DNA of 42,979 nt from an uncultured Peptostreptococcaceae bacterium (GCA_905235115.1 CAJOKT010000008.1:1-42979), one strand, 5' to 3'. Positions 9,018 through 16,846 are shown, counted from the stretch's first letter. The notes: generated by a model not told the origin, from the sequence alone. A program made the numbers and translations.

Positions 9018-9034
9018 TCCCGGTCAGGCCGGGA
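9018..9034. other. GC-rich hairpin in the mrp upstream gap
   Basis: Six-bp stem TCCCGG/CCGGGA with a 5-nt loop between the candidate anti-sigma gene and mrp (gap 8981-9059). There is no T-run on either side, so it may be a weak or Rho-assisted terminator for the upstream operon, or a leader hairpin of mrp. Confidence 0.35.
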
Positions 9035-9059
9035 GATCTGTCATTGATGTTTCCTCTCT

Positions 9060-9701
9060 TCAGTTGAAGCCGGGGGCGGTGTCTGTCACAATGTAAACGT
9101 CGATTGAATCCGCCGGGTCCTGTGAGAACTGGGCCGACATGACGAAATACGTATCAGGCATGTTTCCTGTGCTGAAATTGGAATAGAACGTGGCCTCGCT
9201 CATGGCAGCATCCTGGTGGCTCATGAGCCAGTCCACCACTGCGGAGATGTCCGCCTGATCAGTCAGGAACAGGCTCTCAATGCTGCTTCCCTTAGACTCG
9301 CTGAGTTCTATCCCCCGGATACTTCCCTGCCTGGACAATACCTCGTTTACAAGGCCCTGGTCAGTCATGTAAGGCTCGTTCATCTCCACGTCACCAGGTG
9401 TCTTGTCAGGTGACTGATCGTCCGCAGTCTGTGCGGGATTATCGGTCACATTCTCTGCAGCCTTACCATCAGCCTGTTCCACCTCATACACGGAAATATC
9501 CTGCGCTCTCTGAGCGTCCATGCCCTTGTCAGGCTTCAGTTCCTTCACTCCGATTATTCCAACGAAAAGAATGAGGCATGCCGCTGCGGCGCCCACATAG
9601 CCCCATGTTCTCTTTCTCCTTGCGGCTCTCTTCTTCTCTTCGGTTTTCGCTCTGTTGTATTTCTCGTAGACAGCGTCCACGAATTCCTTGTCGTTCTTCA
9701 T
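9060..9701 (-). CDS. Membrane-anchored protein, candidate anti-sigma factor
   Basis: Single-pass protein of 213 residues from the ATG at 9701, which has AGGGG six bases upstream; the frame is open further but the upstream extension overlaps the sigma gene. A charged cytoplasmic N-terminus (~1-31, rich in K/R/E) is followed by one transmembrane helix (YVGAAAACLILFVGIIGV, ~35-52) and an extracellular domain of ~160 residues without cysteines. It is encoded 22 bp behind an ECF sigma gene, the usual place for the cognate anti-sigma factor. No zinc-binding HxxxCxxC anti-sigma motif is present, so the call rests on position and topology. The outer domain could be the stress sensor. Confidence 0.6.
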   Translation of the reverse strand: MKNDKEFVDAVYEKYNRAKTEEKKRAARRKRTWGYVGAAAACLILFVGIIGVKELKPDKGMDAQRAQDISVYEVEQADGKAAENVTDNPAQTADDQSPDKTPGDVEMNEPYMTDQGLVNEVLSRQGSIRGIELSESKGSSIESLFLTDQADISAVVDWLMSHQDAAMSEATFYSNFSTGNMPDTYFVMSAQFSQDPADSIDVYIVTDTAPGFN

Positions 9702-9723
9702 TTTTTCCCCTTTTCTCTGCTCC

Positions 9724-10299
9724 TTAACCCTCGGCGCTGTCTGTTTCAAGCAGCCCTCTCAAACTCTTCTTTCCCCTCTGGACCAGGTTTTCCACCTGTT
9801 TTCGGTCCTTATCCATGATCTGTCCTATCTCATCATAGGAAAGTCCTTCAAAATACCTGAGCTTCAGCGCTTCTCCGTATTCCGGCTTTATGTTCTGCAG
9901 GGCGTCCAGAAGTTCTGCGGCGTCCTCTTTTCTGAGGAGCTCCGCCTCCGGATCTCCCTCGACAGATCTCAGAGTCACCATGTCCTCCCTGCTCTTTCTC
10001 ATGAGAAGATCCATCTCTTCTTCACTGTCGATGTCCCCTGCTCCGTTAAGAAGGGTCAGTTTGCTGTTCTTCCTTATGAAATCCACAGCCTTGTTCCGGC
10101 CTATGGCAAAGAGATATGTCTTCTCGGAAGACTGCTCCTTGAATCTGTCGGGATGGAGCAAAAGCTCCACGAACACGTCCTCTGCCAGGTCTTCAGCCGT
10201 ATCCAGGTCCTTCACATACCTGTATATGAAGTATATGAGTTTCTCCCTGTAGTAGAATACCAGTTCTTCTATTTTTTCTCTCGATATACCGGTTCTCAT
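9724..10299 (-). CDS. ECF-type RNA polymerase sigma factor
   Basis: Alternative sigma factor of about 191 residues. Region 2 is seen in YYREKLIYFIYRYVKDLDTA and EDLAEDVFVELL, with the -10 recognition segment EKTYLFAIGRNKAVDFIRK. Region 4 is the helix-turn-helix EALKLRYFEGLSYDEIGQIM followed by DRKQVENLVQRGKKSLRGLL. The linker is unusually acidic. An upstream GTG abuts the acyltransferase stop (TAAGTG); the ATG three codons later (10297-10299) is given as start, but either is possible. It is the fourth gene of the 13.4-9.06 kb operon and precedes its likely anti-sigma partner. No autoregulatory ECF promoter could be recognised at the operon start. Confidence 0.88.
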   Translation of the reverse strand: MRTGISREKIEELVFYYREKLIYFIYRYVKDLDTAEDLAEDVFVELLLHPDRFKEQSSEKTYLFAIGRNKAVDFIRKNSKLTLLNGAGDIDSEEEMDLLMRKSREDMVTLRSVEGDPEAELLRKEDAAELLDALQNIKPEYGEALKLRYFEGLSYDEIGQIMDKDRKQVENLVQRGKKSLRGLLETDSAEG

Positions 10300-10308
10300 G
10301 GCTTTCAC

Positions 10309-11538
10309 TTACTTTGTCGGTTCAGGGTCTGCCTTACACTCACCTGACGCCGCAGATTTTTCCCTTTCCTCTGTCACCTTGTCCAGATACTGGACCCAAT
10401 AGACCGCAGCCTTCCTGTCCGGCTCCGGCATGATATAGTAAAGGACTCTTCCCGAATAAAGGGACACGTGATCCCCTACGCTGGCGGGAAAAGCGGTGAC
10501 GGCTCTGGTGCTCTCCTCAAACTCCAGGGGCTTCCCGAAGACCTCTCCCTTGAAAGCAATGGTATCTCTGTCTACATGGAAGTATCCTTTCCCTGCATCC
10601 TTCACAAGGAGACCGTCCTCACCCGGAGTGGCCACTGTTACCTCACTGTCGATAGGAACGGAGGTATCAATGGTCTCCTGCTCCCAGTCATACCATGCGT
10701 TGATGTGGTCGAACACCGGCCCGTGGAGCACGTATCTGTTGTCAAGCCTCCATTCAGTGCCGCAGGCCTCACATTTAAGTACGTCCACGGATGATGTCAT
10801 CCTGAAGGTCTCTTTGCATACAGGGCACTTGTACAGGATGCCGTGAAGGCCTTCTGCAGGTGTTTTGCATCTGTATTCCACATCTGTCAGAAGCTTATCC
10901 TCATCATGATAAAGAGCGCAAGATATGGCCTCTCCTATCTCGGTCACGGACATGCTCTTCAGGTCTTCCTTCGCAAAAAGCCTGCCCCCGTGGACCACCA
11001 CCTTGCCGGGCCTGAACTTGATGCCTGCCCATTTGGGTACGGATTTATAGGCTCCGTCCTGTGTCAGCCAGTACACGTCGATGCCCAGTTTTTTCACCAG
11101 TTCCGCGGTGCCACCGGTGATCTTCACGGACTTGCCTGAGCAGGTCAGTCTGCCTTCCGGATAGAGGACGATGATCTGTCCCGCGTCCCGGGCCCTCATG
11201 ATCGAGATAATGGTGCTCACGTCGGCGCAAAACATCTTCTTCGTGATGGTATGGCTCACCTTGATGAAATGCCGGGTGATCTTGTTGGTGAGGAAGTGAT
11301 GGCTTCCCACGAAGGTCACCACATTGGGATAAAGCTCCGCCCCTGCGAAGAGGAAGTCAAGATTTGAATTGTGAGAGGACAAAACTAAAGCAGGGCCGCC
11401 GTTTCTGATCAGGTCCTCCAGACCGGTCCTGTCGAAGACGGTCTTCAGTTTCACCTTCAGGAAAAGTCTCGCCAAGACTCCCACATACAGCCAGTACAGG
11501 AATCTGCTGGCCGGTTTGTATTTCTTTTTTTCACTCAC
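10309..11538 (-). CDS. PlsC-like acyltransferase with inserted zinc ribbon
   Basis: Probable membrane-peripheral lysophospholipid or glycerol-phosphate type acyltransferase. The catalytic HX4D block is HNSNLD at residues 56-61 and the acceptor-binding block YPEGRLT at 126-132; the N-terminus has a hydrophobic amphipathic stretch (~11-30). Unlike ordinary PlsC proteins (~200-250 residues), this 409-residue protein continues with a four-cysteine zinc ribbon (C238, C241, C256, C259) and a ~150-residue beta-rich C-terminal region of unknown type. The 5' end overlaps the dynamin gene by 8 bp and the 3' end abuts the sigma gene, so it is firmly inside the operon. Substrate cannot be told from sequence. 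Confidence 0.75.
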   Translation of the reverse strand: MSEKKKYKPASRFLYWLYVGVLARLFLKVKLKTVFDRTGLEDLIRNGGPALVLSSHNSNLDFLFAGAELYPNVVTFVGSHHFLTNKITRHFIKVSHTITKKMFCADVSTIISIMRARDAGQIIVLYPEGRLTCSGKSVKITGGTAELVKKLGIDVYWLTQDGAYKSVPKWAGIKFRPGKVVVHGGRLFAKEDLKSMSVTEIGEAISCALYHDEDKLLTDVEYRCKTPAEGLHGILYKCPVCKETFRMTSSVDVLKCEACGTEWRLDNRYVLHGPVFDHINAWYDWEQETIDTSVPIDSEVTVATPGEDGLLVKDAGKGYFHVDRDTIAFKGEVFGKPLEFEESTRAVTAFPASVGDHVSLYSGRVLYYIMPEPDRKAAVYWVQYLDKVTEEREKSAASGECKADPEPTK

Positions 11539-12880
11539 AGTTAACCTTGGTAAATTCGGGTTTACGTTCCCGGTCGATCCTGGCCTGCTCCTCGGGAGTC
11601 CTTTCCAGTTCGGTCCTGAGCCTGATCAGCCTCCTGGTGAGCTTGTTGACGTCATATATCCTCTGGGTGACCGTGTAGGTGTTCTCTTCCCTGTACATGA
11701 AGACCGTCCTTACGGTATTCTCCAGCTCGCTGAAGATACCCTCCAGAGCATCGGTGAAATCTTCTGAAAGGTCCCGTCTTCCCTCTTCGTCCACCTTGCC
11801 GCCCCTGTAGAGATCTACAGAGGATATGTCATAGTAATAATCTATTCTGAAGAGTCTGGAGACCACAGCCGAAAGTTTGTTCCGGATGTCGTTCAGACAA
11901 GCCTCCAGCATCCTGGGGTCTGACTTGAAATGCGCCAGATAGTCTCCAGCTTCCCCTCTCAGATCATCGAAGGTCTTCTCCAGTTCCGAGAATGTATCAT
12001 CGAACTGCCTCTGGGTCATCTGAAGAGTGGTCCTGTAGAGCATTATCTGGGAAAGCGCAGACTTTCCTATGTCCTTCATCTTGAGCACTGCAGATTTCTC
12101 CACGATCTCTCTCATTCTGGTATCGCAGTCGGACCTGATGGCCTCCTTGAGATCTTCCACTCCCTGCCCGGTCTTTGCGCTTACGGTAAAGAGCTGGATC
12201 TCGTCAGTGCCCATGAGTTTTTTGATGAGGGTCGAACAGTAGCCCACGTAGGCTTCCAGGTCGGAAGAGTCTATCTGGTCTATTTTGTTGACCACAAAGT
12301 AGAACTTTGATGCGAATTCCGAGGCGTTCTTAAGGAAATCCACCTCGATCTGGTTTATTGGAGAATCCACGGACAACATGAATATCACCGCATCGGACTC
12401 CTTAACAAAGGCATAGGCTTCATCGGTGTTCTTCTGATGGACAGATCCCACCCCGGGGGTGTCCACCAGGGTGATCCCGTCCTTCAGAAAATCAGATGGG
12501 CTGTACACCATGACCTGCCTTACTTTAAGGTGGTTATCGCTGTTGGACTGCTCGTCGATATAGGATGCCATGTCTTCGAAGGCAATCTCTTCCACGATGC
12601 CGTTATCGAAGCGTACCCTTGCGGCTCTTTCGCCATGATCGATGGTGGTGACCACCGCTGTCACCGGGACGATCCCTATGGGAAGGATCCGGTCTCCCAA
12701 AACGGAATTCACCAGCATGCTCTTTCCCCGCTTGAACTGACCGATGACAGATACGGTCATCCTGTGGTTCTCGATCTTATCTATAAGGTCTTCGGTGCGC
12801 TTCAGTTCCTTCTTCGTGAGCTCGTAGCGGCCGAAGATCTCTTTCATTTCTTTTGCAACATCAAGTATGGGTCTGATCAT
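11531..12880 (-). CDS. Dynamin-like GTPase
   Basis: Large-GTPase family protein likely to act on membranes. G1 is GQFKRGKS (47-54), the form typical of bacterial dynamins; the G2 threonine is in PVTAVVT (72-78), G3 is DTPG (140-143) and G4 NKID (198-201). After the GTPase domain comes a ~210-residue helical region, with a charged C-terminus (LRTELERTPEEQARIDRERK). At 449 residues it is shorter than typical bacterial dynamins, so the stalk/paddle is reduced, and no obvious transmembrane hairpin is visible. It overlaps the ferredoxin by 4 bp (ATGA) and the acyltransferase by 8 bp. Association with a lipid acyltransferase suggests membrane remodelling or repair, which is inference. Confidence 0.85.
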   Translation of the reverse strand: MIRPILDVAKEMKEIFGRYELTKKELKRTEDLIDKIENHRMTVSVIGQFKRGKSMLVNSVLGDRILPIGIVPVTAVVTTIDHGERAARVRFDNGIVEEIAFEDMASYIDEQSNSDNHLKVRQVMVYSPSDFLKDGITLVDTPGVGSVHQKNTDEAYAFVKESDAVIFMLSVDSPINQIEVDFLKNASEFASKFYFVVNKIDQIDSSDLEAYVGYCSTLIKKLMGTDEIQLFTVSAKTGQGVEDLKEAIRSDCDTRMREIVEKSAVLKMKDIGKSALSQIMLYRTTLQMTQRQFDDTFSELEKTFDDLRGEAGDYLAHFKSDPRMLEACLNDIRNKLSAVVSRLFRIDYYYDISSVDLYRGGKVDEEGRRDLSEDFTDALEGIFSELENTVRTVFMYREENTYTVTQRIYDVNKLTRRLIRLRTELERTPEEQARIDRERKPEFTKVNCE

Positions 12881-13383
12881 TTATCCCCCTTGCCGTAAAA
12901 CATGCATTCCCTGCAGACCGGTTCACTGTCCCTCTTCTCCATGGTGCATGCCAGAGGCTTCAGGATCAGGTTGTTTGATATCTTATCGCCGTTTAAGGAC
13001 TTGAGGGCGGCTATCTCGCAGAGTGTCCCGATAAACTCAGTATGCTTCCCCGCTCTTGCGGACCGCAGGGTCTTCCTGTAGAGTCCGGGCATGTCCCGGT
13101 CGTCAAGATCATCGGAAAATTCATACCATTCGTCGAATACCGGAAGTTCCACCGGGTTAAAGATGGGACAGTAAAGCACGCAGGCATTGCACCTGTCGCA
13201 GGCGCCCTCCTGCACCACTGCGACTCTCTTTTTGCCCTCCATGGGCTGAGTCTCTTTGAACTTCTCAAGGACTTCGATGGCCTCCCGGGAATCCCTGTCA
13301 TACATCCTGACTGCGATCTGCTTGCAGGGAACCACGCAGGCCCCGCAGCCGTTGCAATTTTTTACCCTCTCAAGGAGCTGCAT
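12877..13383 (-). CDS. Two-cluster ferredoxin-like protein
   Basis: First gene of the operon; 168 residues. Two classical [4Fe-4S] motifs are present but separated by ~40 residues: C10-C13-C16-C20 (CNGCGACVVPC) and C62-C65-C68-C72 (CDRCNACVLYC followed by P). The C-terminal half has four more cysteines (C122, C146, C157, C160), including CREC, that could hold a metal or a further cluster. It is soluble, with no signal peptide. A role as redox or iron-sulfur sensor for the downstream GTPase/acyltransferase/sigma module is conceivable but not shown. Shine-Dalgarno CGGAGG lies upstream of the ATG at 13383. Confidence 0.75.
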   Translation of the reverse strand: MQLLERVKNCNGCGACVVPCKQIAVRMYDRDSREAIEVLEKFKETQPMEGKKRVAVVQEGACDRCNACVLYCPIFNPVELPVFDEWYEFSDDLDDRDMPGLYRKTLRSARAGKHTEFIGTLCEIAALKSLNGDKISNNLILKPLACTMEKRDSEPVCRECMFYGKGDK

Positions 13384-13419
13384 AAACTAACCTCCGATAT
13401 CGCATTATAAACTTATTTT

Positions 13420-13448
13420 ACTATATCATCACACGCCCTTTAATTCAA
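13420..13448 (-). promoter_or_regulatory. Candidate promoter of the ferredoxin-dynamin-sigma operon
   Basis: Minus strand TTGAAT (13443-13448), 17 bp, TATAGT (13420-13425): a sigma-A-like promoter about 35 bp before the ferredoxin ATG. A second -10-like TATAAT lies closer to the gene (13404-13409) without a good -35. Confidence 0.6.
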
Positions 13449-13480
13449 GCATACAGCAAAAAATCCCCCTTTCTCACGGT

Positions 13481-13506
13481 AAAAACGGCAGACCTCCGCC
13501 TGCCGT
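13481..13506 (-). terminator. Terminator of csoR-copA
   Basis: Stem ACGGCAG/CTGCCGT (7 bp, on the minus strand 13500-13506 with 13485-13491) followed by five T. It separates the copper operon from the ferredoxin operon. Confidence 0.8.
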
Positions 13507-13532
13507 CTCTCCGTCTTTTCCTTGACGCAGAA

Positions 13533-13742
13533 TTATGCGATGCCCTTTACTGCGTAGTCCTGATCCTCCACTGCTTTTATGAGAACATCATCGGCTACTT
13601 CTCCGGAAAGCTCCACCACCGCTGTTCCCATATTGTGGTCTGCAACAGCGCTCTCCACGCCGTCAACGGCTTCAAGAGCCTTTTTAACTCTTGCTTCGCA
13701 GTGTTCACACATCATCCCTTCAACGGTCAAAGTCTTCTTCAT
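13533..13742 (-). CDS. copZ: Putative in-frame internal gene for a free CopZ-like chaperone
   Basis: The last 69 codons of copA begin with an ATG (13740-13742) preceded at 8 nt by a consensus AAGGAGG. The product would be a complete 69-residue HMA protein starting MKKTLTVEGMMCEHC, the length and fold of CopZ, a cytosolic Cu(I) carrier that delivers to CopA and CsoR. It is in the same frame as copA, so both a fused and a free domain can arise from one message. The start signal is seen directly; expression of the free form is inferred. Confidence 0.6.
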   Translation of the reverse strand: MKKTLTVEGMMCEHCEARVKKALEAVDGVESAVADHNMGTAVVELSGEVADDVLIKAVEDQDYAVKGIA

Positions 13743-16088
13743 CAGTTTATCCTCCTTGTCTGAAACTGTGTCTGATATGTTAATATCTTTGGTATCGTCA
13801 AGATCCGCATGTTTTGCGGGTCTGATCTTCCTGTCATGAGATGGGTCGTAAAGTTTGACCCTGTTGAGCCTGAGCGCGTTCATGCACACGAAGAAGCTGG
13901 AGAGACTCATGGCCAGAGCTCCGTAAACCGGCTTCATGGCGAATCCGAAAAGGCCGATGGCCATGGGTATGCAAATGGCATTATAGAAAAATGCCCAGAA
14001 CAGGTTCTGATGGATGTTTCTGATGGTTGCCCTGCTCATCCTGACAGCTGCCGCAACATCGGTCAGTCTGCTCTTCATCACCACCACGTCTGCGGCGTCC
14101 ACAGCCACGTCAGTTCCGGCGCCTATGGCGATTCCCGTATCAGCTTCCGTAAGGGCCGGAGCGTCGTTGATCCCGTCTCCCACCATGGCGACCTTGCCGT
14201 ATCTCTTAAGATCCCTGACGACCCTGGCTTTGCCGTCCGGAAGCACTCCGCTGATGACCTCATCCACACCTGCCTCCCGGCCTATAGATGCTGCCGTCCT
14301 TTCATTGTCTCCTGTAAGCATTACCACCTTGAGGCCGAGTCCTTTAAGCTGGTCTATGGCCCCCGGGGAATCTTCCTTTATGCTGTCAGCAACGCAGATC
14401 ATGCCCATAAGGTCCCCCTCTTCCGCAAAGATCAGGGGTGTCTTGCCCTCGTTGGCCATATTCACGGCCTTTTCACGCATGTCTCTTGATATGTCTGTCC
14501 TTCCCGTCATGAAATCCAGACTTCCCGCAAGAAGCAGCCTGCCGTCTCTGGTCACTGCCTCGATGCCATTGCCGGCAAGAGCTTGTGAATACTTGAGTGG
14601 CTCTGTCTCGATCTCGCTGGCCTTGGCCATGACAGCCTTTGCCAGAGGATGTTCGCTTCCCTGCTCCACCGTGGCAGCCATCTGAAGAAGTTCATACTCG
14701 GATGTTCCGTAGGACGGGATCACATCCGTTACCCTGGGTTCTCCCCTGGTGATGGTACCGGTCTTGTCCAGGGCGATGACCTGAGACCTGCCCAGACACT
14801 CCAGGGAAGATGCAGTCTTGTACAAAATACCGTTTTTTGCGCCTACACCGCTTCCGACCATGATGGCCACCGGTGTAGCAAGTCCCATGGCGCAGGGGCA
14901 ACTGATTACCAGAACAGATATCGCCCTTGCGATGGCGAAGCTGAAGTCCTTGCCTAAGAGCAACCAGGCAGCCAGTGTCACCAGCGCGATACCGATCACC
15001 GCGGGGACGAACACTCCCGCCACCTTGTCGGCGATCCTGGCTATGGGAGCCTTGGTCGCAGCAGAATCAGACACCATCTTTATTATCTTGGCGAGATCGG
15101 TATCCTCGCCTACCCGGTTGACTCTCACCCTGATGAATCCTGACTGGTTCAGGGTGGCCTGGGAGACCTGATCTCCCTCCTGCTTGTCAACGGGGATGCT
15201 TTCGCCTGTAAGGGCGGACTCGTTTACAGCTGTCATGCCGTCCACGATTATACCGTCCACCGGAATACTCTCTCCGGGGCGGATGGCAACTATATCCCCC
15301 CGCTCAATGCTCTCAACGGGGACTTCCTTCTCTCCTTCATCTATGACAAGCATAGCAGTCTTGGGTGCCAGTTTCATAAGGCTCTTAAGAGCATTGGTGG
15401 TACGTCCCCTGGACATGGATTCAAGAGTCTTTCCAACGGTGATCAGCGTCACGATCATGGCTGCGGACTCAAAGTACAGATCCATGTGAAGCATGTGGAC
15501 TCTCTCGGTGTCGCCCTTTCCCATGGCATCTATCATAAGGAAAAGCACCACCAGGGAATAAATGAAAGATGCTCCCGAGCCCATGGCTACCAGTGTATCC
15601 ATATTCGGTCCGCCGTGGAACAGCGCGCTGACTCCAGATGTAAAGAATCTGCCGTTAATTACAAGTATCACAGTGGCTATGACCATCTGGAAAAGCGCCA
15701 TGGCCACAGGGTTCTCTAGAAACTCCGGAACAGGCCATCCGAACATCATGTTTCCCATGCTGAAATACATGAGAAACAGCAGGATGGCAGCTGAGATCAC
15801 CAGCCGCTTTACGAGTTTCGGAGTCTCAGTATCCTTCAGGCTGTCCCCGGGATCCTGTATGCTGTTTACGGAGGCCTTGCCCCGGGAAGCTGCCTTGGGC
15901 GATGCCCCGTATCCTGCTTTCACAACCGCATCAATTATGTCCTTTTGGGATGCTGTGCCTTCCACTCCCATGGAGTTGGTAAGGAGGCTGACTGCGCAGT
16001 CTGTCACGCCATCCACGCTCCGGACGGCTTTTTCCACCCTCGCGCTGCATGCGGCGCAGCTCATTCCCGTTACGTTATACTGTTCCAA
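13533..16088 (-). CDS. copA: Copper-exporting P1B-type ATPase with N- and C-terminal HMA domains
   Basis: Cu(I) efflux pump in the cytoplasmic membrane. The N-terminal HMA domain binds metal with GMSCAAC (C11, C14). Eight transmembrane helices are expected; the translocation motif SCPC is in ISCPCAMGLATP, the phosphorylation site in DKTGTITRGEP, the TGE loop in LTGES and the hinge in GDGINDAP. Unusually, the C-terminus carries a second HMA domain with CEHC (last ~69 residues), joined by an acidic linker. The start is TTG (16086-16088), seven bases after GGAGG. It follows csoR by 19 bp in a copper-inducible operon. A perfect internal Shine-Dalgarno suggests that the tail is also made alone (see 13533-13742). 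Confidence 0.95.
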   Translation of the reverse strand: MEQYNVTGMSCAACSARVEKAVRSVDGVTDCAVSLLTNSMGVEGTASQKDIIDAVVKAGYGASPKAASRGKASVNSIQDPGDSLKDTETPKLVKRLVISAAILLFLMYFSMGNMMFGWPVPEFLENPVAMALFQMVIATVILVINGRFFTSGVSALFHGGPNMDTLVAMGSGASFIYSLVVLFLMIDAMGKGDTERVHMLHMDLYFESAAMIVTLITVGKTLESMSRGRTTNALKSLMKLAPKTAMLVIDEGEKEVPVESIERGDIVAIRPGESIPVDGIIVDGMTAVNESALTGESIPVDKQEGDQVSQATLNQSGFIRVRVNRVGEDTDLAKIIKMVSDSAATKAPIARIADKVAGVFVPAVIGIALVTLAAWLLLGKDFSFAIARAISVLVISCPCAMGLATPVAIMVGSGVGAKNGILYKTASSLECLGRSQVIALDKTGTITRGEPRVTDVIPSYGTSEYELLQMAATVEQGSEHPLAKAVMAKASEIETEPLKYSQALAGNGIEAVTRDGRLLLAGSLDFMTGRTDISRDMREKAVNMANEGKTPLIFAEEGDLMGMICVADSIKEDSPGAIDQLKGLGLKVVMLTGDNERTAASIGREAGVDEVISGVLPDGKARVVRDLKRYGKVAMVGDGINDAPALTEADTGIAIGAGTDVAVDAADVVVMKSRLTDVAAAVRMSRATIRNIHQNLFWAFFYNAICIPMAIGLFGFAMKPVYGALAMSLSSFFVCMNALRLNRVKLYDPSHDRKIRPAKHADLDDTKDINISDTVSDKEDKLMKKTLTVEGMMCEHCEARVKKALEAVDGVESAVADHNMGTAVVELSGEVADDVLIKAVEDQDYAVKGIA
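13751..13757 (-). promoter_or_regulatory. Internal Shine-Dalgarno inside copA
   Basis: AAGGAGG on the minus strand, 8 nt before the internal ATG at 13742. It falls on codons for Lys-Glu-Asp in the linker just before the C-terminal HMA domain. Confidence 0.7.
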
Positions 16089-16107
16089 TTCAGTACCTCC
16101 CCCTTTC

Positions 16108-16416
16108 CTACTTCATTACCTTCTTCAGGGTCTCTGTAAGTTCGTCTATGGTCTCTTCACGGCCTGCCTTGATATCCTCCACCACGCAGGTCCGGATGTG
16201 CTCTGCAAGGAGCACCTTGTTGAAACTGTTCAGTGCATTGTTTACTGCCGACACCTGTACCATGATCTCTGGACAGTAAGCGTTTTCTTCCAGCATGCGC
16301 TGGATCCCCCTGACCTGACCCTCGATCCTCTTGAGCCTGTTCATCAGGTCCTTGAATTCCTTGTCCTCTCTCACCTTTGTGCGGTGGCAGCAATTCATCT
16401 CTGTTCCGCTCATCAT
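16108..16416 (-). CDS. csoR: Copper-sensing repressor CsoR
   Basis: Cu(I)-responsive DNA-binding repressor of the CsoR/RcnR/FrmR family, all-helical, acting as a tetramer. The 102 residues include the family helix RLKRIEGQVRGIQRMLEENAYC (shown in part: RIEGQVRGIQRML) and the Cu ligands Cys in YCPEI, then His and Cys in LLAEHIRTCV. An N-terminal CCH is additional. Two ATGs are in tandem (16414-16416 and 16411-16413); AGGAG is 4 and 7 nt upstream respectively, so the second may be used. It is the first gene of csoR-copA and probably represses its own operon through the palindromes at 16443-16493. Confidence 0.93.
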   Translation of the reverse strand: MMSGTEMNCCHRTKVREDKEFKDLMNRLKRIEGQVRGIQRMLEENAYCPEIMVQVSAVNNALNSFNKVLLAEHIRTCVVEDIKAGREETIDELTETLKKVMK

Positions 16417-16442
16417 ATTTCTCCTGTGGTAAATGATCCGTC

Positions 16443-16500
16443 ATACCCCGTAGGGGTATCTTTAATGATATAATAATATACCCATAAGGGTATCCGTCAA
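16443..16500 (-). promoter_or_regulatory. csoR-copA promoter with two CsoR-type operators
   Basis: Minus strand TTGACG (16495-16500), 16-bp spacer, TATTAT (16473-16478). One palindrome, ATACCC-N4-GGGTAT (16478-16493), fills the spacer; a second, ATACCCC-N3-GGGGTAT (16443-16459), lies just downstream of the start point. Both resemble known CsoR operators, and their placement fits repression of polymerase binding and of escape. Confidence 0.85.
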
Positions 16501-16559
16501 TCATTTTTTGCGCAAAAAAAACCTCTCCAGGTACCCGGAGGGGTCAGATGATCCATTTA

Positions 16560-16846
16560 TCACGCAGCTGCCTTGCCGTTGACCTCTATCCACTTCTCCG
16601 CTCTCAGGATGACGTTGGCCTCCGGATTGCGGTAGTAGAACTGATAGTCGTATATGTGGCAGGAGCCGGGTCCGAGAGCAGAAATGCCTTTCGGATAATC
16701 TTCGGGCGTCACATCCGTTGCGATGACCGTACTTCTTTCCATGTTGATGTACGCTCCGCATCCTGAAAGGCAAAAACTATAGAAAGGATGAGGATCAAAG
16801 ACACAGCAGAAGTTATACCTTTCATCAAATTAAATTTATGTTTCAT
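16560..16846 (-). pseudogene. Small lipoprotein gene frameshifted at the lipobox
   Basis: The ATG at 16844-16846, with GGAGG upstream, starts a signal peptide (MKHKFNLMKGITSAVSLIL, then ILSIVFA). The frame then runs off to a stop. One base of shift near 16766-16772 would continue as LSGCGAYIN, a clear lipobox with the Cys, and then ~70 residues ending at the TGA 16560-16562 (containing TVIATDVTPEDYPKGISALG and the C-terminal EKWIEVNGKAAA). The intact product would be a ~95-residue lipoprotein of unknown function. Either a recent one-base deletion or a sequence error. The mature part is rich in Tyr and Pro and matches no family I recognise. Confidence 0.7.

Noticed and set aside
9018-9034. Intrinsic terminator after the anti-sigma gene
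   Set aside because: Hairpin present but no T-run on either side; listed only as a hairpin.
13809-16473. Several plus-strand ORFs of 100-300 codons
   Set aside because: Antisense to copA and csoR, low-complexity Ser/Thr/Ala composition, no start signals.
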